Below, in pieces: positions 36,234 to 45,342 of a stretch of 64,000 bases of DNA. The notes under the pieces are model-generated. The model ran no database searches and was not told the DNA's origin. It worked only from the letters and a program-made list of their open reading frames with translations. This DNA is from Streptomyces sp. NBC_01264 (GTDB taxonomy: Bacteria > Actinomycetota > Actinomycetes > Streptomycetales > Streptomycetaceae). Location of the stretch: contig NZ_JAPEOX010000001.1 in the NCBI RefSeq assembly GCF_026340675.1, forward strand, positions 6,138,001 to 6,202,000. Reading direction: 5' to 3'. Made by a program: the position numbers and the translations under genes. How positions within the stretch are numbered: the stretch's first letter is position 1; each line of letters opens with the position of its first letter.

Positions 36234-37277
36234 ATGACTGCTGACGCCCCCGCTACCGCATCCCGCCGCGTTCTGCTCGCCGCCCCGCGCGGCTACTGCG
36301 CGGGCGTGGACCGTGCCGTGATCGCCGTCGAGAAGGCCCTCGAGCAGTACGGCGCGCCGGTCTACGTGCGGCACGAGATCGTGCACAACAAGTACGTCGT
36401 GAAGACCCTGGAGAACAAGGGCGCCATCTTCGTGGAGCGGACCGAGGAGGTCCCCGAGGGCTCCATCGTGATGTTCTCCGCGCACGGCGTGGCCCCGGTG
36501 GTGCACGAGGAGGCGGCCCGCGGCAAGCTCGCGACGATCGACGCCACCTGCCCGCTGGTCACCAAGGTGCACAAGGAAGCGATCCGCTACGCGAACGAGG
36601 ACTTCGACATCCTCCTCATCGGCCACGAGGGCCACGAGGAGGTCATCGGCACCTCCGGCGAGGCCCCGGACCACATCACGATCGTGGACGGCCCGCACGA
36701 CGTGGAGAAGGTCACCGTCCGCGACGAATCGAAGGTCGTCTGGCTCTCGCAGACCACCCTCTCCGTCGACGAGACGATGGAGACGGTCGACGCCCTGAAG
36801 ACCAGGTTCCCGCTGCTCGTCTCGCCGCCCAGCGACGACATCTGCTACGCCACCTCGAACCGCCAGGAGGCGGTCAAGGTGATGGGCAAGGACTGCGACC
36901 TGGTCATCGTCGTCGGCTCCAAGAACTCCTCGAACTCCATCCGCCTGGTCGAGGTCGCCGTCGACGCCGGCGCGAAGGCCTCGTACCTCGTGGACTTCGC
37001 GAGCGAGATCGACGAGGCCTGGCTGGAAGGCGTCACCACCGTCGGTCTGACCTCGGGCGCCTCGGTGCCGGAGGTGCTGGTCGACGAGGTGCTGGAATGG
37101 CTGGCCGCGCGCGGGTACGGGGACGTGGAGATCGTCAAGACGGCCGAGGAGTCGATCGTGTTCTCCCTGCCCAAGGAACTGCGCCGTGACCTGCGCGCGG
37201 AGGCGGCGGAGCTCGTGGCGGCGCCGGGCGCGGCCGCGAACGGGTCTTCGGACGGGTCTTCGGGCGCACAGAAGTAG
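36234..37277 (+). CDS. ispH: 4-hydroxy-3-methylbut-2-enyl diphosphate reductase
   Basis: A 347-residue IspH, the last enzyme of the MEP pathway, giving isopentenyl and dimethylallyl diphosphate. The three cluster Cys are in GYCAGVDRA (about residue 21), DATCPLV (about 105) and DDICYATS (about 203); the proton-transfer Glu is in PEVL-type context near the C-terminus. ATG 36234 is preferred because GATGGAG precedes it. Its products are the building blocks used by the terpenoid genes at 42-52 kb, since no mevalonate genes are present in the window. Confidence 0.96.
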   Translation: MTADAPATASRRVLLAAPRGYCAGVDRAVIAVEKALEQYGAPVYVRHEIVHNKYVVKTLENKGAIFVERTEEVPEGSIVMFSAHGVAPVVHEEAARGKLATIDATCPLVTKVHKEAIRYANEDFDILLIGHEGHEEVIGTSGEAPDHITIVDGPHDVEKVTVRDESKVVWLSQTTLSVDETMETVDALKTRFPLLVSPPSDDICYATSNRQEAVKVMGKDCDLVIVVGSKNSSNSIRLVEVAVDAGAKASYLVDFASEIDEAWLEGVTTVGLTSGASVPEVLVDEVLEWLAARGYGDVEIVKTAEESIVFSLPKELRRDLRAEAAELVAAPGAAANGSSDGSSGAQK

Positions 37278-37326
37278 GCATCTCCCCGGCAGAGCGCTCC
37301 GGCGGGACTTTTCGTACGGTGAGTCC

Positions 37327-38076
37327 ATGGAGATCTTCGGCGTGGACATCGGCGGTTCCGGGATCAAGGGCGCTCCCGTGGACCTGAACCGTGGCGACCT
37401 GGCGCAGGAGCGCCACAAGGTACTGACACCGCAGCCGGCCACCCCCGACGGGGTGGCCGGCTGCGTCGTCGAGGTGGTGCGCCACTTCGACTGGGACGGT
37501 CCCGTGGGGGTGACCTTCCCCGGGGTGGTCACGGGCGGGGTGACCCGGTCGGCGGCCAACATGGACAAGGCCTGGGTCGGCGTGGACACGGCGGCGCTGC
37601 TCTCCTCGAAGCTCGACGGCCGCCCGGTCACGGTCCTGAACGACGCGGACGCGGCCGGGGTGGCGGAGATGGCCTACGGGGCGGGGCGCGGGGTCGACGG
37701 CACCGTCATCCTGCTCACGCTGGGCACCGGGATCGGCAGCGCGCTGTTCACGGACGGGCACCTGGTGCCCAACAGCGAGCTGGGGCACCTGGAGCTGAAG
37801 GGCCACGACGCGGAGACGCGGGCCTCGGTGAAGGCGAAGGACGACGGGGACCTGACCTGGGAACACTGGGCGCGCCGGGTCGGGAAGTACCTGGCGCACG
37901 TGGAGATGCTGTTCTCCCCGGACCTCTTCATCATCGGCGGGGGCGTGAGCCGCAAGCCGGAGAAGTTCCTGCCGCTGATCGAGGGCGTACGGGCGCGGAT
38001 CGTACCGGCGGAGCTGCAGAACAACGCGGGCATCGTGGGCGCGGCGATGGCGGCGCACTCGGCGGCGTCGGCGTAG
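37327..38076 (+). CDS. ppgK: Polyphosphate glucokinase
   Basis: A 249-residue ROK-family kinase that phosphorylates glucose with polyphosphate or ATP. N-terminal phosphate-binding [13 protein letters not shown] (about residues 4-16), [13 protein letters not shown] (about 99-111) and [11 protein letters not shown] (about 128-138) are typical, with the [10 protein letters not shown] loop characteristic of PpgK. Start ATG 37327, 49 bp after ispH, likely on the same transcript. Terminator at 38083. Confidence 0.95.
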   Translation: MEIFGVDIGGSGIKGAPVDLNRGDLAQERHKVLTPQPATPDGVAGCVVEVVRHFDWDGPVGVTFPGVVTGGVTRSAANMDKAWVGVDTAALLSSKLDGRPVTVLNDADAAGVAEMAYGAGRGVDGTVILLTLGTGIGSALFTDGHLVPNSELGHLELKGHDAETRASVKAKDDGDLTWEHWARRVGKYLAHVEMLFSPDLFIIGGGVSRKPEKFLPLIEGVRARIVPAELQNNAGIVGAAMAAHSAASA

Positions 38077-38082
38077 CAGCGG

Positions 38083-38113
38083 GCCCCGCCGCGCTCAGGC
38101 GACGCGGCGGGGC
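38083..38113. terminator. Hairpin between ppgK and the convergent gene
   Basis: GCCCCGCCGCG (38083-38093) / CGCGGCGGGGC (38103-38113); overlaps the stop codon of the minus-strand gene. Confidence 0.65.
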
Positions 38114-38556
38114 ATCCGGCGGCGGCCCATGAGGACGGCCTTGCGCACCACCGTGATCAGCGCCGCCACGAGCGTGCCGGCGTACAGCCAGCCGGCGTGC
38201 AGGGACAGCGCGGACACCAGACCCATCACCTCGCCGGCGAAGCCGCCGGAGCCGCCCGAGACGGGCCACACTCCGGCGGCGAAGGCGATCGGGGCGGTGA
38301 TCGGCGCGGTGATGAGGTCGGCGGGCCGCACCCACAGGGCGGTGGCGGCCGCGACGGGCAGGAAGAGCAGGCCGTAGACGAACAGTGAGGCGTCGAACAG
38401 CAGCCAGTCGAGGCCGCCGATCAGGAACATCGCGGCGCAGGCGAAGAGCCCGCCGCCGAGCCCGGTCAGCCGGGGCCGGGGCAGCCGGCGTACCGGGGGC
38501 CGGCCGGGGGCCCGCTCCGCTGGGTGACGTACCGTACGCGCCTTGTATCGCTCCAC
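38095..38556 (-). CDS. DUF6542 small membrane protein
   Basis: A 153-residue protein with a basic N-terminus and about four membrane helices ([39 protein letters not shown]; a third around [24 protein letters not shown]). It matches the actinobacterial DUF6542 group, which is often found between ppgK/ispH and ychF. Role unknown. ATG 38556 gives the full first helix with a basic cytosolic tail. Confidence 0.75.
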   Translation of the reverse strand: MERYKARTVRHPAERAPGRPPVRRLPRPRLTGLGGGLFACAAMFLIGGLDWLLFDASLFVYGLLFLPVAAATALWVRPADLITAPITAPIAFAAGVWPVSGGSGGFAGEVMGLVSALSLHAGWLYAGTLVAALITVVRKAVLMGRRRMPRRVA

Positions 38557-38690
38557 CCCTCAAAACTAGGCGGGGAGGCAGCCGATCACGTGCCCGGACA
38601 CGCGTACATCGGGGCCCCCTCATCGGAAAGTAAACTGTCCGGTGGCCCACTCCGGGCCGCCGCCCCCTCCAGCTACGGGAAGTCGCCAAC

Positions 38691-39779
38691 GTGTCGCTCA
38701 CGATCGGAATCGTCGGCCTGCCGAATGTCGGCAAGTCGACCCTGTTCAACGCCCTGACCAAGAACGACGTGCTGGCGGCCAACTACCCGTTCGCCACGAT
38801 CGAGCCGAACGTCGGCGTCGTCGGCGTTCCGGACGCTCGCCTCGGCGTCCTGGCCGGCATCTTCGGTTCCGCCAAGCTCCTCCCGGCGACGGTCGACTTC
38901 GTCGACATCGCCGGCATCGTGCGCGGTGCGTCGGAGGGCGAGGGCCTCGGCAACAAGTTCCTCGCGAACATCCGCGAGTCGGACGCGATCTGCCAGGTCA
39001 TCCGCGCCTTCAAAGACGAGAACGTCGTCCACGTCGACGGCAAGGTCTCGCCGAAGGACGACATCGAGACCATCAACACCGAGCTGATCCTCGCGGACCT
39101 CCAGTCCATCGAGAAGGCGGTGCCGCGCCTGACGAAGGAGTCCCGCCTCCAGAAGGAGAAGATCGCGGTCCTAGCGGCCGTCGAGAAGGCCGTGAAGATC
39201 CTCGAAGCGGGCGACACCCTCTTCTCGCACGGGATCACGAAGGGCACGGAGCAGGGCGACCTCCTCCACGAGCTGCACCTCCTCACGGTCAAGCCGTTCC
39301 TGTACGTCTTCAACGTGGACGAGGACGAGCTGACGGACGACGCCTTCAAGGCCGAGCAGAGCGCGCTGGTGGCCCCGGCCGAGGCGATCTTCCTGAACGC
39401 CAAGCTGGAGGCCGAGCTCATCGAGCTCGAGGACGACGAGGCGCTCGAGCTGCTCCAGTCCGTCGGCCAGGAGGAGCCCGGCATGGCCACCCTCGGCCGC
39501 GTCGGCTTCGCCACCCTGGGCCTGCAGACCTACCTGACGGCCGGCCCGAAGGAAACCCGCGCCTGGACCATCAAGAAGGGCGCCACCGCCCCCGAGGCCG
39601 CCGGCGTGATCCACACCGACTTCCAGCGCGGCTTCATCAAGGCGGAGATCATCTCCTTCGAGGACCTGGTCGCCTGCGGCTCGGTCGCCGAGGCCCGCTC
39701 CAAGGGCAAGGCCCGCATGGAGGGCAAGGACTACGTCATGCAGGACGGCGACGTGGTGGAGTTCCGCTTCAACGTCTGA
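38691..39779 (+). CDS. ychF: Redox-regulated ATPase YchF/OLA1
   Basis: A 362-residue Obg-related P-loop ATPase. G1 is GIVGLPNVGKSTLFNALT, G3 is VDIAGIVRGASEGEGLGNKFL and the G4-like site is FNVDED instead of NKxD, explaining ATP preference. A coiled-coil insertion (about residues 130-195) and a C-terminal TGS domain (about 275-362; YLTAGPKETRAWTIKKGATA) follow. GTG 38691. Last core gene before the accessory island. Confidence 0.97.
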   Translation: MSLTIGIVGLPNVGKSTLFNALTKNDVLAANYPFATIEPNVGVVGVPDARLGVLAGIFGSAKLLPATVDFVDIAGIVRGASEGEGLGNKFLANIRESDAICQVIRAFKDENVVHVDGKVSPKDDIETINTELILADLQSIEKAVPRLTKESRLQKEKIAVLAAVEKAVKILEAGDTLFSHGITKGTEQGDLLHELHLLTVKPFLYVFNVDEDELTDDAFKAEQSALVAPAEAIFLNAKLEAELIELEDDEALELLQSVGQEEPGMATLGRVGFATLGLQTYLTAGPKETRAWTIKKGATAPEAAGVIHTDFQRGFIKAEIISFEDLVACGSVAEARSKGKARMEGKDYVMQDGDVVEFRFNV

Positions 39780-39794
39780 GCGAGACTTCAGAGC

Positions 39795-39826
39795 CTCCCT
39801 GACCTGCGACGACGCAAGTCAGGGAG
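39795..39826 (+). terminator. Terminator of ychF
   Basis: CTCCCTGAC (39795-39803) / GTCAGGGAG (39818-39826) followed by CTTTGCT, 15 bp past the stop. Confidence 0.75.
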
Positions 39827-39979
39827 CTTTGCTGTCCGCAGCGGTCCGCGCGCGATGCCGCGACCGGTGCGTAGGGGCGCCGACCGTCGAATCCGCTTCT
39901 GCCATTCCGACCACACGGGCATATGCCTCGGCACCGACACGGACGGACACCATAGTGGGAGAGCGCCGACGGCGCGTCC

Positions 39980-40547
39980 GACGTGCGCGCGCTGCCGGGC
40001 GGTCTGTCGAACACCACGCACGGCGAGGGCGTGGTCCGGGGCGTCGGCTACGCCGTCGGCATCAAGAACGTCCCTGCGGGCTCGTCCGGGAGAAGGTCCT
40101 GGAGATCGGCCGGCGCAAGTTCGGTGACCGGCACCCGGCGTGGGCCGGCGCCGGACTCCTCCTGGAGGACGGGAAGGTGGTCACCGGCCTCGATCTCCAC
40201 CACCTCGTCCTCCAGGACCTCCGCGACCACGGCCAGCACCTCGCCCCCGGCCCACGTCCTGGGCGGTGGCGAGCTCCACGACCTTGACGAGCCCGAGCTC
40301 GGTGTCCACCTCCACGACCGCGCGGTGCGCGGCGAAGGAGTACTGGACGTGGCCGTTGCCCTGACCGGTCCGCAGGTCGAAGGCCTCGGTGGGGCGGTGG
40401 CGCCACTGCGACCCGTACGGGGTCCGGGGCATCGGCGAGGCGCCGACCCTGTCGTCCACCCCGGCCGTCCTCGCGGCGATCCGCGCCGCGACCGGCCTGG
40501 AACTGAACAGGACCCCGGTCCGCCCGGAACACATCACCGGGTCCTGA
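39980..40547. pseudogene. Scrambled xanthine dehydrogenase (molybdenum subunit) remnant
   Basis: Five blocks match the C-terminal half of a XdhA/PucD-type subunit in their native order, but two are inverted. Plus: 39980-40072 (DVRALPGGLSNTTHGEG...GIKNV) and 40081-40188 (LVREKVLEIGRRKFGDRHP...DGKVV). Minus: 40189-40240 (LAVVAEVLEDEVVEIE) and 40250-40417 (QWRHRPTEAFDLRTGQGNG...ATAQDVG). Plus: 40416-40547 (YGVRGIGEAPTLSS... ending TPVRPEHITGS and stop). Long internal parts are deleted between blocks. The last inversion joint lies on a 10-bp palindrome CCCGTACGGG (40412-40421). Clearly non-functional. The 150 bp between the ychF terminator and this remnant show nothing recognisable. Confidence 0.75.
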
Positions 40548-40552
40548 CACGG

Positions 40553-40596
40553 CCAAGTGGCGGCCAACTCGGGGGTCAGTTCGGCCCAAGTGCCCC
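40553..40596 (+). promoter_or_regulatory. Candidate SARP box P1, four 11-bp repeats
   Basis: CCAAGTGGCGG, CCAACTCGGGG, GTCAGTTCGGC and CCAAGTGCCCC are contiguous 11-bp units; the CAAG core recurs at 40554, 40565 (CAAC), 40576 (degenerate) and 40587. SARP regulators bind direct repeats spaced by one helical turn. Drives the AMP-binding ligase gene. Confidence 0.6.
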
Positions 40597-40684
40597 GGCG
40601 GATGGTGGGACTCCGAAGTGTCGTTATACAGAACGCCGTTGACCAGTGAACACCGGGAGCGACGCGGGTCTGGACGGAGGTCTC

Positions 40685-42253
40685 ATGAGGCGGAACTCGA
40701 TACACAAGCAGGGGCTCTATCTCGGGTCCGTGCCGGAACGGGCGGCGGTGGCCCACGGCTCGACGACGCTGACCCTCGACCACGATCTCGACGTCCTGCC
40801 CGAGGCGGGCCGGCACCTGACGGTCACCGAACTCGCCGGGTACGTGGAGGACCTGGCGGGCCGGATCTCGGCCGCCGGGGTGAAGGCCGGTGACCACGTG
40901 GTGGTCCACAAGGCCGCCAACTTCGACGTCTGGCTGCTGGCCACCGCGGTGGCGCGTACCGGCGCGGTCCCGGTCATGCTGTCGCACACGCTGGACGGGC
41001 CGACCCTCGCCGCCCTCATGGAGCGGCTCGACGAGCCGCACCTGCTCACGGACGGCCCCAAGCTGGAGGCGCTCGCCGACCTGCCGCTCGCCGAGCTCAC
41101 CCGGGGCGTGATCAGCGTGGGCGCGGCCGCGCCCGGAGTGGTCTCGCTCGCCGAACTCGCCGGCTCCCCGGGGGTGCGCCCCGCCCTCCAGGGCCCGGAC
41201 GAGCCGGCGATGATCACGCACACGTCCGGCACCACCGGGATACCCAAGCTGGTGGTGCACACCCCGCGGACGATGCGCGCCCGGCTGCGGCCGCAGCTGG
41301 TCCTGCTGGCGCTGATGCGCAAGCGGGAGACGGTCGCCATCCACATCGCCTTCGGCCATTCCCGGATGTTCGCGGCGATGGCCCTGTGCCTCGCCAAGGG
41401 CATGCCGGTGCTGCTGGTCAACCGCGGGGCCCCCGAGGAGGTCGCCGAGTTCTTCCTGAAGCACCGGCCCGGACTGATCGAGGCGCTCCCCAACTCCTTC
41501 CTGGCGTGGGAGAACCTGGCCGACGATCCCCGCAGGCCCTTCGCCTCGGTGAAGTACTTCAGCAGCACCTTCGACGCGATCCACCCGAGGACGGTCCGCC
41601 GGCTCCTCGGGGCCTCCGCGCGCAGGGCGCAGTTCTTCCAGATCTACGGGCAGAGCGAGGTCGGCCCCGCCGTCGGCCGGCCGTACTACCGCTGGTCCGC
41701 GCACCGGATGGACGGACGCTGCGTGGGCTACCCGCTGCCGGGCAGCGCGCGGGTGAGGCTCGTGAGCCAGAACGGCAAGCGGCCCTCCGCGCAGAACCCC
41801 GGGCTCATCGACGCCCGTTGGGGCGGCATAGCCAAGACGTACCACGGTGAGCAGGAGCGCTACGACGCCAACGTGCACGACGGCTGGTGGCGCACCGGCG
41901 ACGTCGGCTACCGCAGCAAGTTCGGCTGCCTGCACATGCTCGACCGTGAGATCGACATGATCCCCGGGGTGGGCAGCAGCCTGGAGATCGAGGACCTCGT
42001 GCTGGACAGGCTGGAGGAACTGGTCGAACTCGTCGTCGTCCTGGGCCCGGACTCCCGGGGCGTCCCGATCGTCTGCACCCACGGCGACGTGCCGCTCGAC
42101 CGGGACCGCTGGCGCACGGCCGTCGCCGCCTACCCCCAGCTGGCCGATCCGATCCAGATCCCGCTGGCCGAACTGCCCCGTACGGCCACGATGAAGACGC
42201 GCCGGGTGGAACTGTCCCGGCGGCTGGAGGAGAAGCTCCTGAAGCAGGGCTGA
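40685..42253 (+). CDS. AMP-binding adenylate-forming ligase, candidate CreM-like diazotase
   Basis: A 522-residue ANL-superfamily enzyme. Core motifs: A3 HTSGTTGIPKLVV (about residues 177-189), A5 YGQSEVGP (about 321), A7 WWRTGDVG (about 400), A8 near DREIDMIPGVG and the A10 Lys in TATMKTRRVE. It is not fused to a carrier protein and none is encoded nearby, so a free acid, CoA or small-molecule reaction is expected. CreM of cremeomycin synthesis is such a protein and uses ATP and nitrite to diazotise an aryl amine. The CreE/CreD-like genes in this cluster make that role plausible. ATG 40685 follows GGAGG; GTG 40646 is possible. ANL family is firm, diazotase role is inferred. Confidence 0.8.
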   Translation: MRRNSIHKQGLYLGSVPERAAVAHGSTTLTLDHDLDVLPEAGRHLTVTELAGYVEDLAGRISAAGVKAGDHVVVHKAANFDVWLLATAVARTGAVPVMLSHTLDGPTLAALMERLDEPHLLTDGPKLEALADLPLAELTRGVISVGAAAPGVVSLAELAGSPGVRPALQGPDEPAMITHTSGTTGIPKLVVHTPRTMRARLRPQLVLLALMRKRETVAIHIAFGHSRMFAAMALCLAKGMPVLLVNRGAPEEVAEFFLKHRPGLIEALPNSFLAWENLADDPRRPFASVKYFSSTFDAIHPRTVRRLLGASARRAQFFQIYGQSEVGPAVGRPYYRWSAHRMDGRCVGYPLPGSARVRLVSQNGKRPSAQNPGLIDARWGGIAKTYHGEQERYDANVHDGWWRTGDVGYRSKFGCLHMLDREIDMIPGVGSSLEIEDLVLDRLEELVELVVVLGPDSRGVPIVCTHGDVPLDRDRWRTAVAAYPQLADPIQIPLAELPRTATMKTRRVELSRRLEEKLLKQG

Positions 42254-42270
42254 GCCGGCCGCCCTCCACG

Positions 42271-42317
42271 CTCCCGGCGGACGGGTTCTCGGACGAGAAC
42301 TTCCGGTCCGCCGGGAG
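42271..42317 (+). terminator. Bipartite hairpin terminator after the ligase gene
   Basis: Outer stem CTCCCGGCGGAC (42271-42282) / GTCCGCCGGGAG (42306-42317), inner stem GTTCTCG/CGAGAAC within the loop. Confidence 0.75.
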
Positions 42318-42361
42318 TTCGGCATGCCCGCGCGCGGTGGCGCGCGGCCCGCGGATCCCCG

Positions 42362-42401
42362 CCAAGTCGGCCGCAAGTCGCGGAACAGTGGACGGCAAGA
42401 T
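42362..42401 (+). promoter_or_regulatory. Candidate SARP box P2 upstream of the prenyltransferase
   Basis: CCAAGTCGG (42362-42370) and GCAAGTCGC (42373-42381) put CAAG cores at 42363 and 42374, 11 bp apart; a weaker third copy lies at 42385. CAAGAT (42396-42401) is a possible -10 element at the usual distance. Confidence 0.6.
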
Positions 42402-42447
42402 CGGTGTCCGAGTCTTGCCCACATGAAGCGTCAAGATGATGACAGCC

Positions 42448-43380
42448 ATGAGTGAGGCGACCGGGGGCACCGAAGAGAGCCCGGTGCACGTTCTCTACGC
42501 GGCCATCGAGGAGTCGGCCGGCCTGCTGGACGTGGAGTGCGCGCGGGACAAGGTCCTGCCCATCCTGGACATGTACGGCGACGCCCTCGCGCAGGCCGTG
42601 GTCGCGTTCCGGCTCGGGACCGGCCAGAAGCATGAGGGCGAGCTCGACTGCCGGTTCACGACCCCGCTGGACGTGGACCCGTACGCGCTCGCCGTGGAAC
42701 ACGGTCTGACCCCGGCGACCGACCACCCCGTCGGCGCCCTGCTCTCGGACATCCGGGACGCCTGCCCGATCGACAGCTACGGAATCGACTTCGGGGTCGT
42801 CCGCGGTTTCAAGAAGATCTGGCTGGTCTTTCCCCGGAACGACCTCCAGGCGATTGCGAAGCTCGCCGCGATTCCGTCGATGCCGGCCGCTCTGGGCGAG
42901 AGCATCGAATTCTTCGACCGGTACGGAATGGGCGAAACGGTCGGCCTGCTCGGAATCGACTACAAGAACAGGACCGTCAACGTGTACTTCGGCGAGCCCC
43001 CCACGGGCGGCTTCGCACCGGAGGACGTGCGCTCGATGCTCCGCGAGGTCGACCAGGCCGAGCCGAGCGAGCAGATGCTCGCACTCGGCCGGCAGGCCTT
43101 CGGCATCTACGTGACCCTGAACTGGGATTCCCCGAAGGTCGAGCGGATCTGCTTCGCCGTGGCGACCGAGGACCCGACCTCGCTGTCCGTCCGGCTCGAC
43201 CCCAAGGTCGAGCGGTTCGTGAAGCACGTCCTGGCGGCCGATCCCACCACGAAGTTCGTGTACGCCGTCGCCTCCCAGCCCGACGGCGAGTACTACAAGC
43301 TCCAGTCCTATTACCGGTGGCAGTCCGGAGTGCTCGACATCATGCAATTGGAAGACGGAGCGCTGGACAGCCCCGTTTAA
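42448..43380 (+). CDS. ABBA-type aromatic prenyltransferase (NphB/Fur7-like)
   Basis: A 310-residue soluble prenyltransferase that joins an allylic diphosphate to an aromatic acceptor. Matches to NphB run the whole length: YAAIEESAGLLDVECARDKV, a FKKIWLVFP strand (FKKTYAFFP in NphB), AAIPSMPAALGES, DYKNRTVNVYF, TLNWDSPKVERICFAV and the C-terminal YYKLQSYYRW. Asp67 in GELDCRF aligns with the Mg-binding Asp62 of NphB. ATG 42448 gives NphB-like length; ATG 42436 and 42439 are alternatives. Placed with the THN synthase it should prenylate a naphthoquinone. Followed by the flavin monooxygenase 65 bp on. Confidence 0.92.
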   Translation: MSEATGGTEESPVHVLYAAIEESAGLLDVECARDKVLPILDMYGDALAQAVVAFRLGTGQKHEGELDCRFTTPLDVDPYALAVEHGLTPATDHPVGALLSDIRDACPIDSYGIDFGVVRGFKKIWLVFPRNDLQAIAKLAAIPSMPAALGESIEFFDRYGMGETVGLLGIDYKNRTVNVYFGEPPTGGFAPEDVRSMLREVDQAEPSEQMLALGRQAFGIYVTLNWDSPKVERICFAVATEDPTSLSVRLDPKVERFVKHVLAADPTTKFVYAVASQPDGEYYKLQSYYRWQSGVLDIMQLEDGALDSPV

Positions 43381-43445
43381 CGACCCTCCTTCACCTGCGC
43401 ATCGCTCATTTCGGGCTGTCATTTTCTGGAAGGACGAAGACGAAC

Positions 43446-45212
43446 ATGGGAACCATCGAAGTTCCGGTCCTGATCGTGGGCGGGGGCGGGACCGGCCTGT
43501 CGGCCTCCGCCTTCCTGTCCGACCACGGGGTCGGCCACGTGCTGGTGGAGCGCCGCGCGGACACCTCGCGGCTGCCGAAGGCGCACTACATCAACCAGCG
43601 CACGATGGAGGTCTTCCGCCAGCACGGTCTGGACGCGGAGGTGCTCGAACAGGGCGCGCCGCTGGAGAAGTTCGGCAAGGTCCGCTACCAGACCACGCTG
43701 ACCGGCGCGGGCCCGCTGGACAAGCGGCTGATCCACGAGATGGACGGCTTCGGCGGCGGCGAACTCAGCGAGAAGTACGCGGCGGCCGGGCCCGCCCTGT
43801 CGGCGAAGCTGCCGCAGGTGCGGCTGGAGCCGATCCTGCGCGAGCACGCCGAGCGCCGCAATCCCGGACGCGTCCTGTTCGGCCACGAGCTGACCTCGAT
43901 CTCCGAGGAGGGCGACCGCGTCACCGCCGAGGTCCGCGACCTCGCGACCGGCGAGATCACCACGGTCGTGGCCCAGTACGCCATCGCGGCGGACGGCGGC
44001 CGTACGGTCGGCGCGGCCCTCGGCGTGACCATGCAGGGCCTGCCCTCCCTGTTCGACGCCACGACGGTCTACTTCTCCGCGGACCTGTCGGAGGTGTGGA
44101 ACGAGGGCTCGCTCATCACCTGGTTCCTCAACCCCTACCGCCAGGACCTCTCCAGCGCCCTCATCGAGATGGGGCCGACCTGGGGGAAGAACTGCGAGGA
44201 GTGGGGGCTGCACCTCCACCTCGCCGGCATCGACCGCACCGATCCCGAGGCGGTCACCGCCCGGATCCGCGAGGTCCTCGGTCTGCCCGAGCTGGACGTG
44301 ACCCTGCACGACGTGACGAGCTGGACCGTGGAGGCGGTGCTCGCCGAGCACTACCGCTACGGACGGGTCCTCCTCGCCGGTGACGCCGCGCACCGCCAGC
44401 CGCCCGCCGTCGGGCTCGGCCTGAACACCGGCATCCAGGACGCGCACAACCTCGCCTGGAAGCTGGCGGCGGTCGTCTCCGGCAAGGCTCCCGACACCCT
44501 GCTGGACACCTACGAGGCGGAGCGCAGGCCGGTCGGCCAGTTCAACCTGGGCTGGGCCATGTCCGCGGCCTCCCACCACCAGGTGGTCATCGACGGGGCC
44601 GTCGGCCTCGGCCAGCACATCCCGGCGGAGCGCCGGACCCCGGTGTTCTTCGGCTACTTCGCCCCGACCCCCATCGGCGCCGCCCAGCGTCAGCGGGCCG
44701 CGGAGATCTTCGCGACCCACCGCGGCGAGTGCCAGGCCCACGACGTGGAGATCGGCTTCGCCTACGAGGCGGGAGCCGTCGTCCCCGACGGCAGCCGGCC
44801 GCCGGTCCGCGCGGCGCTGGGCGACGTGTACGAGCCCACCACCCGCCCGGGACACCGGCTGCCGCACGCCTGGATCGAGCGGGACGGCCGTCGGCTGTCC
44901 ACGCACGACCTGACCGGCGTCGCCACCGGCTTCGTACTGATCACCGGGCCGCAGGGGACGGCGTGGTCCGAGGCGGCCGCGCGGGCGTCCGAGACGTTCT
45001 CGGTCCCGGTCGTCGTGGCGGCCGTCGGCGCGGGCGCGGAGTACGCCGACGTCGACGGTGCGTGGGAGGCCGTCCGGCAGACGGCCGCCGACGGCGCCGT
45101 GCTGGTCCGGCCCGACAACCACATCGCCTGGCGCAGCGCGGGCGGCGAGGAGGACCCGACCGCGGCCCTGGCCGCCGCGCTCGCGCAGGTCCTGGAGCAG
45201 AAGGCCCCGTAA
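43446..45212 (+). CDS. FAD-dependent aromatic monooxygenase
   Basis: A 588-residue class A flavoprotein monooxygenase (PheA/TfdB/RdmE group). The dinucleotide fold is VLIVGGGGTGLSAS (about residues 7-20), the DG motif is AADGGRTVG (about 179) and the FAD-ribityl GD motif is RVLLAGDAAHRQPPAVGLG (about 308-326), with the family's thioredoxin-like C-terminal domain (about 450-588). Such enzymes hydroxylate or epoxidise phenols and quinones using NAD(P)H. Following the prenyltransferase, it may act on the naphthoquinone nucleus. ATG 43446 has GGAAGG nearby upstream. Ends at a double hairpin. Confidence 0.9.
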   Translation: MGTIEVPVLIVGGGGTGLSASAFLSDHGVGHVLVERRADTSRLPKAHYINQRTMEVFRQHGLDAEVLEQGAPLEKFGKVRYQTTLTGAGPLDKRLIHEMDGFGGGELSEKYAAAGPALSAKLPQVRLEPILREHAERRNPGRVLFGHELTSISEEGDRVTAEVRDLATGEITTVVAQYAIAADGGRTVGAALGVTMQGLPSLFDATTVYFSADLSEVWNEGSLITWFLNPYRQDLSSALIEMGPTWGKNCEEWGLHLHLAGIDRTDPEAVTARIREVLGLPELDVTLHDVTSWTVEAVLAEHYRYGRVLLAGDAAHRQPPAVGLGLNTGIQDAHNLAWKLAAVVSGKAPDTLLDTYEAERRPVGQFNLGWAMSAASHHQVVIDGAVGLGQHIPAERRTPVFFGYFAPTPIGAAQRQRAAEIFATHRGECQAHDVEIGFAYEAGAVVPDGSRPPVRAALGDVYEPTTRPGHRLPHAWIERDGRRLSTHDLTGVATGFVLITGPQGTAWSEAAARASETFSVPVVVAAVGAGAEYADVDGAWEAVRQTAADGAVLVRPDNHIAWRSAGGEEDPTAALAAALAQVLEQKAP

Positions 45213-45295
45213 CTGGGCCTCCGTAGCTGAGCCCCGTAGCTGGGCTCCGCATCAGGGAGGGCGCGGTCAGCGCCCTCCCGAGTGCCCCGGCACTC
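45207..45295 (+). terminator. Tandem repeat plus two successive hairpins
   Basis: Three near-identical units (CCGTAACTGGGCCT, CCGTAGCTGAGCC, CCGTAGCTGGGCT; 45207-45246) overlap the monooxygenase stop. Then GGGAGGGCGC (45255-45264) / GCGCCCTCCC (45270-45279) and GAGTGCC (45280-45286) / GGCACTC (45289-45295) form two hairpins. Either a terminator or an attenuator before the oxidase gene. Confidence 0.65.
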
Positions 45296-45342
45296 ACCCG
45301 TCCGGTCCGAAAGATCTCCTGGTAGAAGAGGCAGCGCAGCAC

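Noticed and set aside
39983..40642. Single plus-strand frame over the xanthine dehydrogenase remnant as a real gene
   Set aside because: Only its beginning matches the family; the remaining conserved blocks are in other frames and on the other strand.
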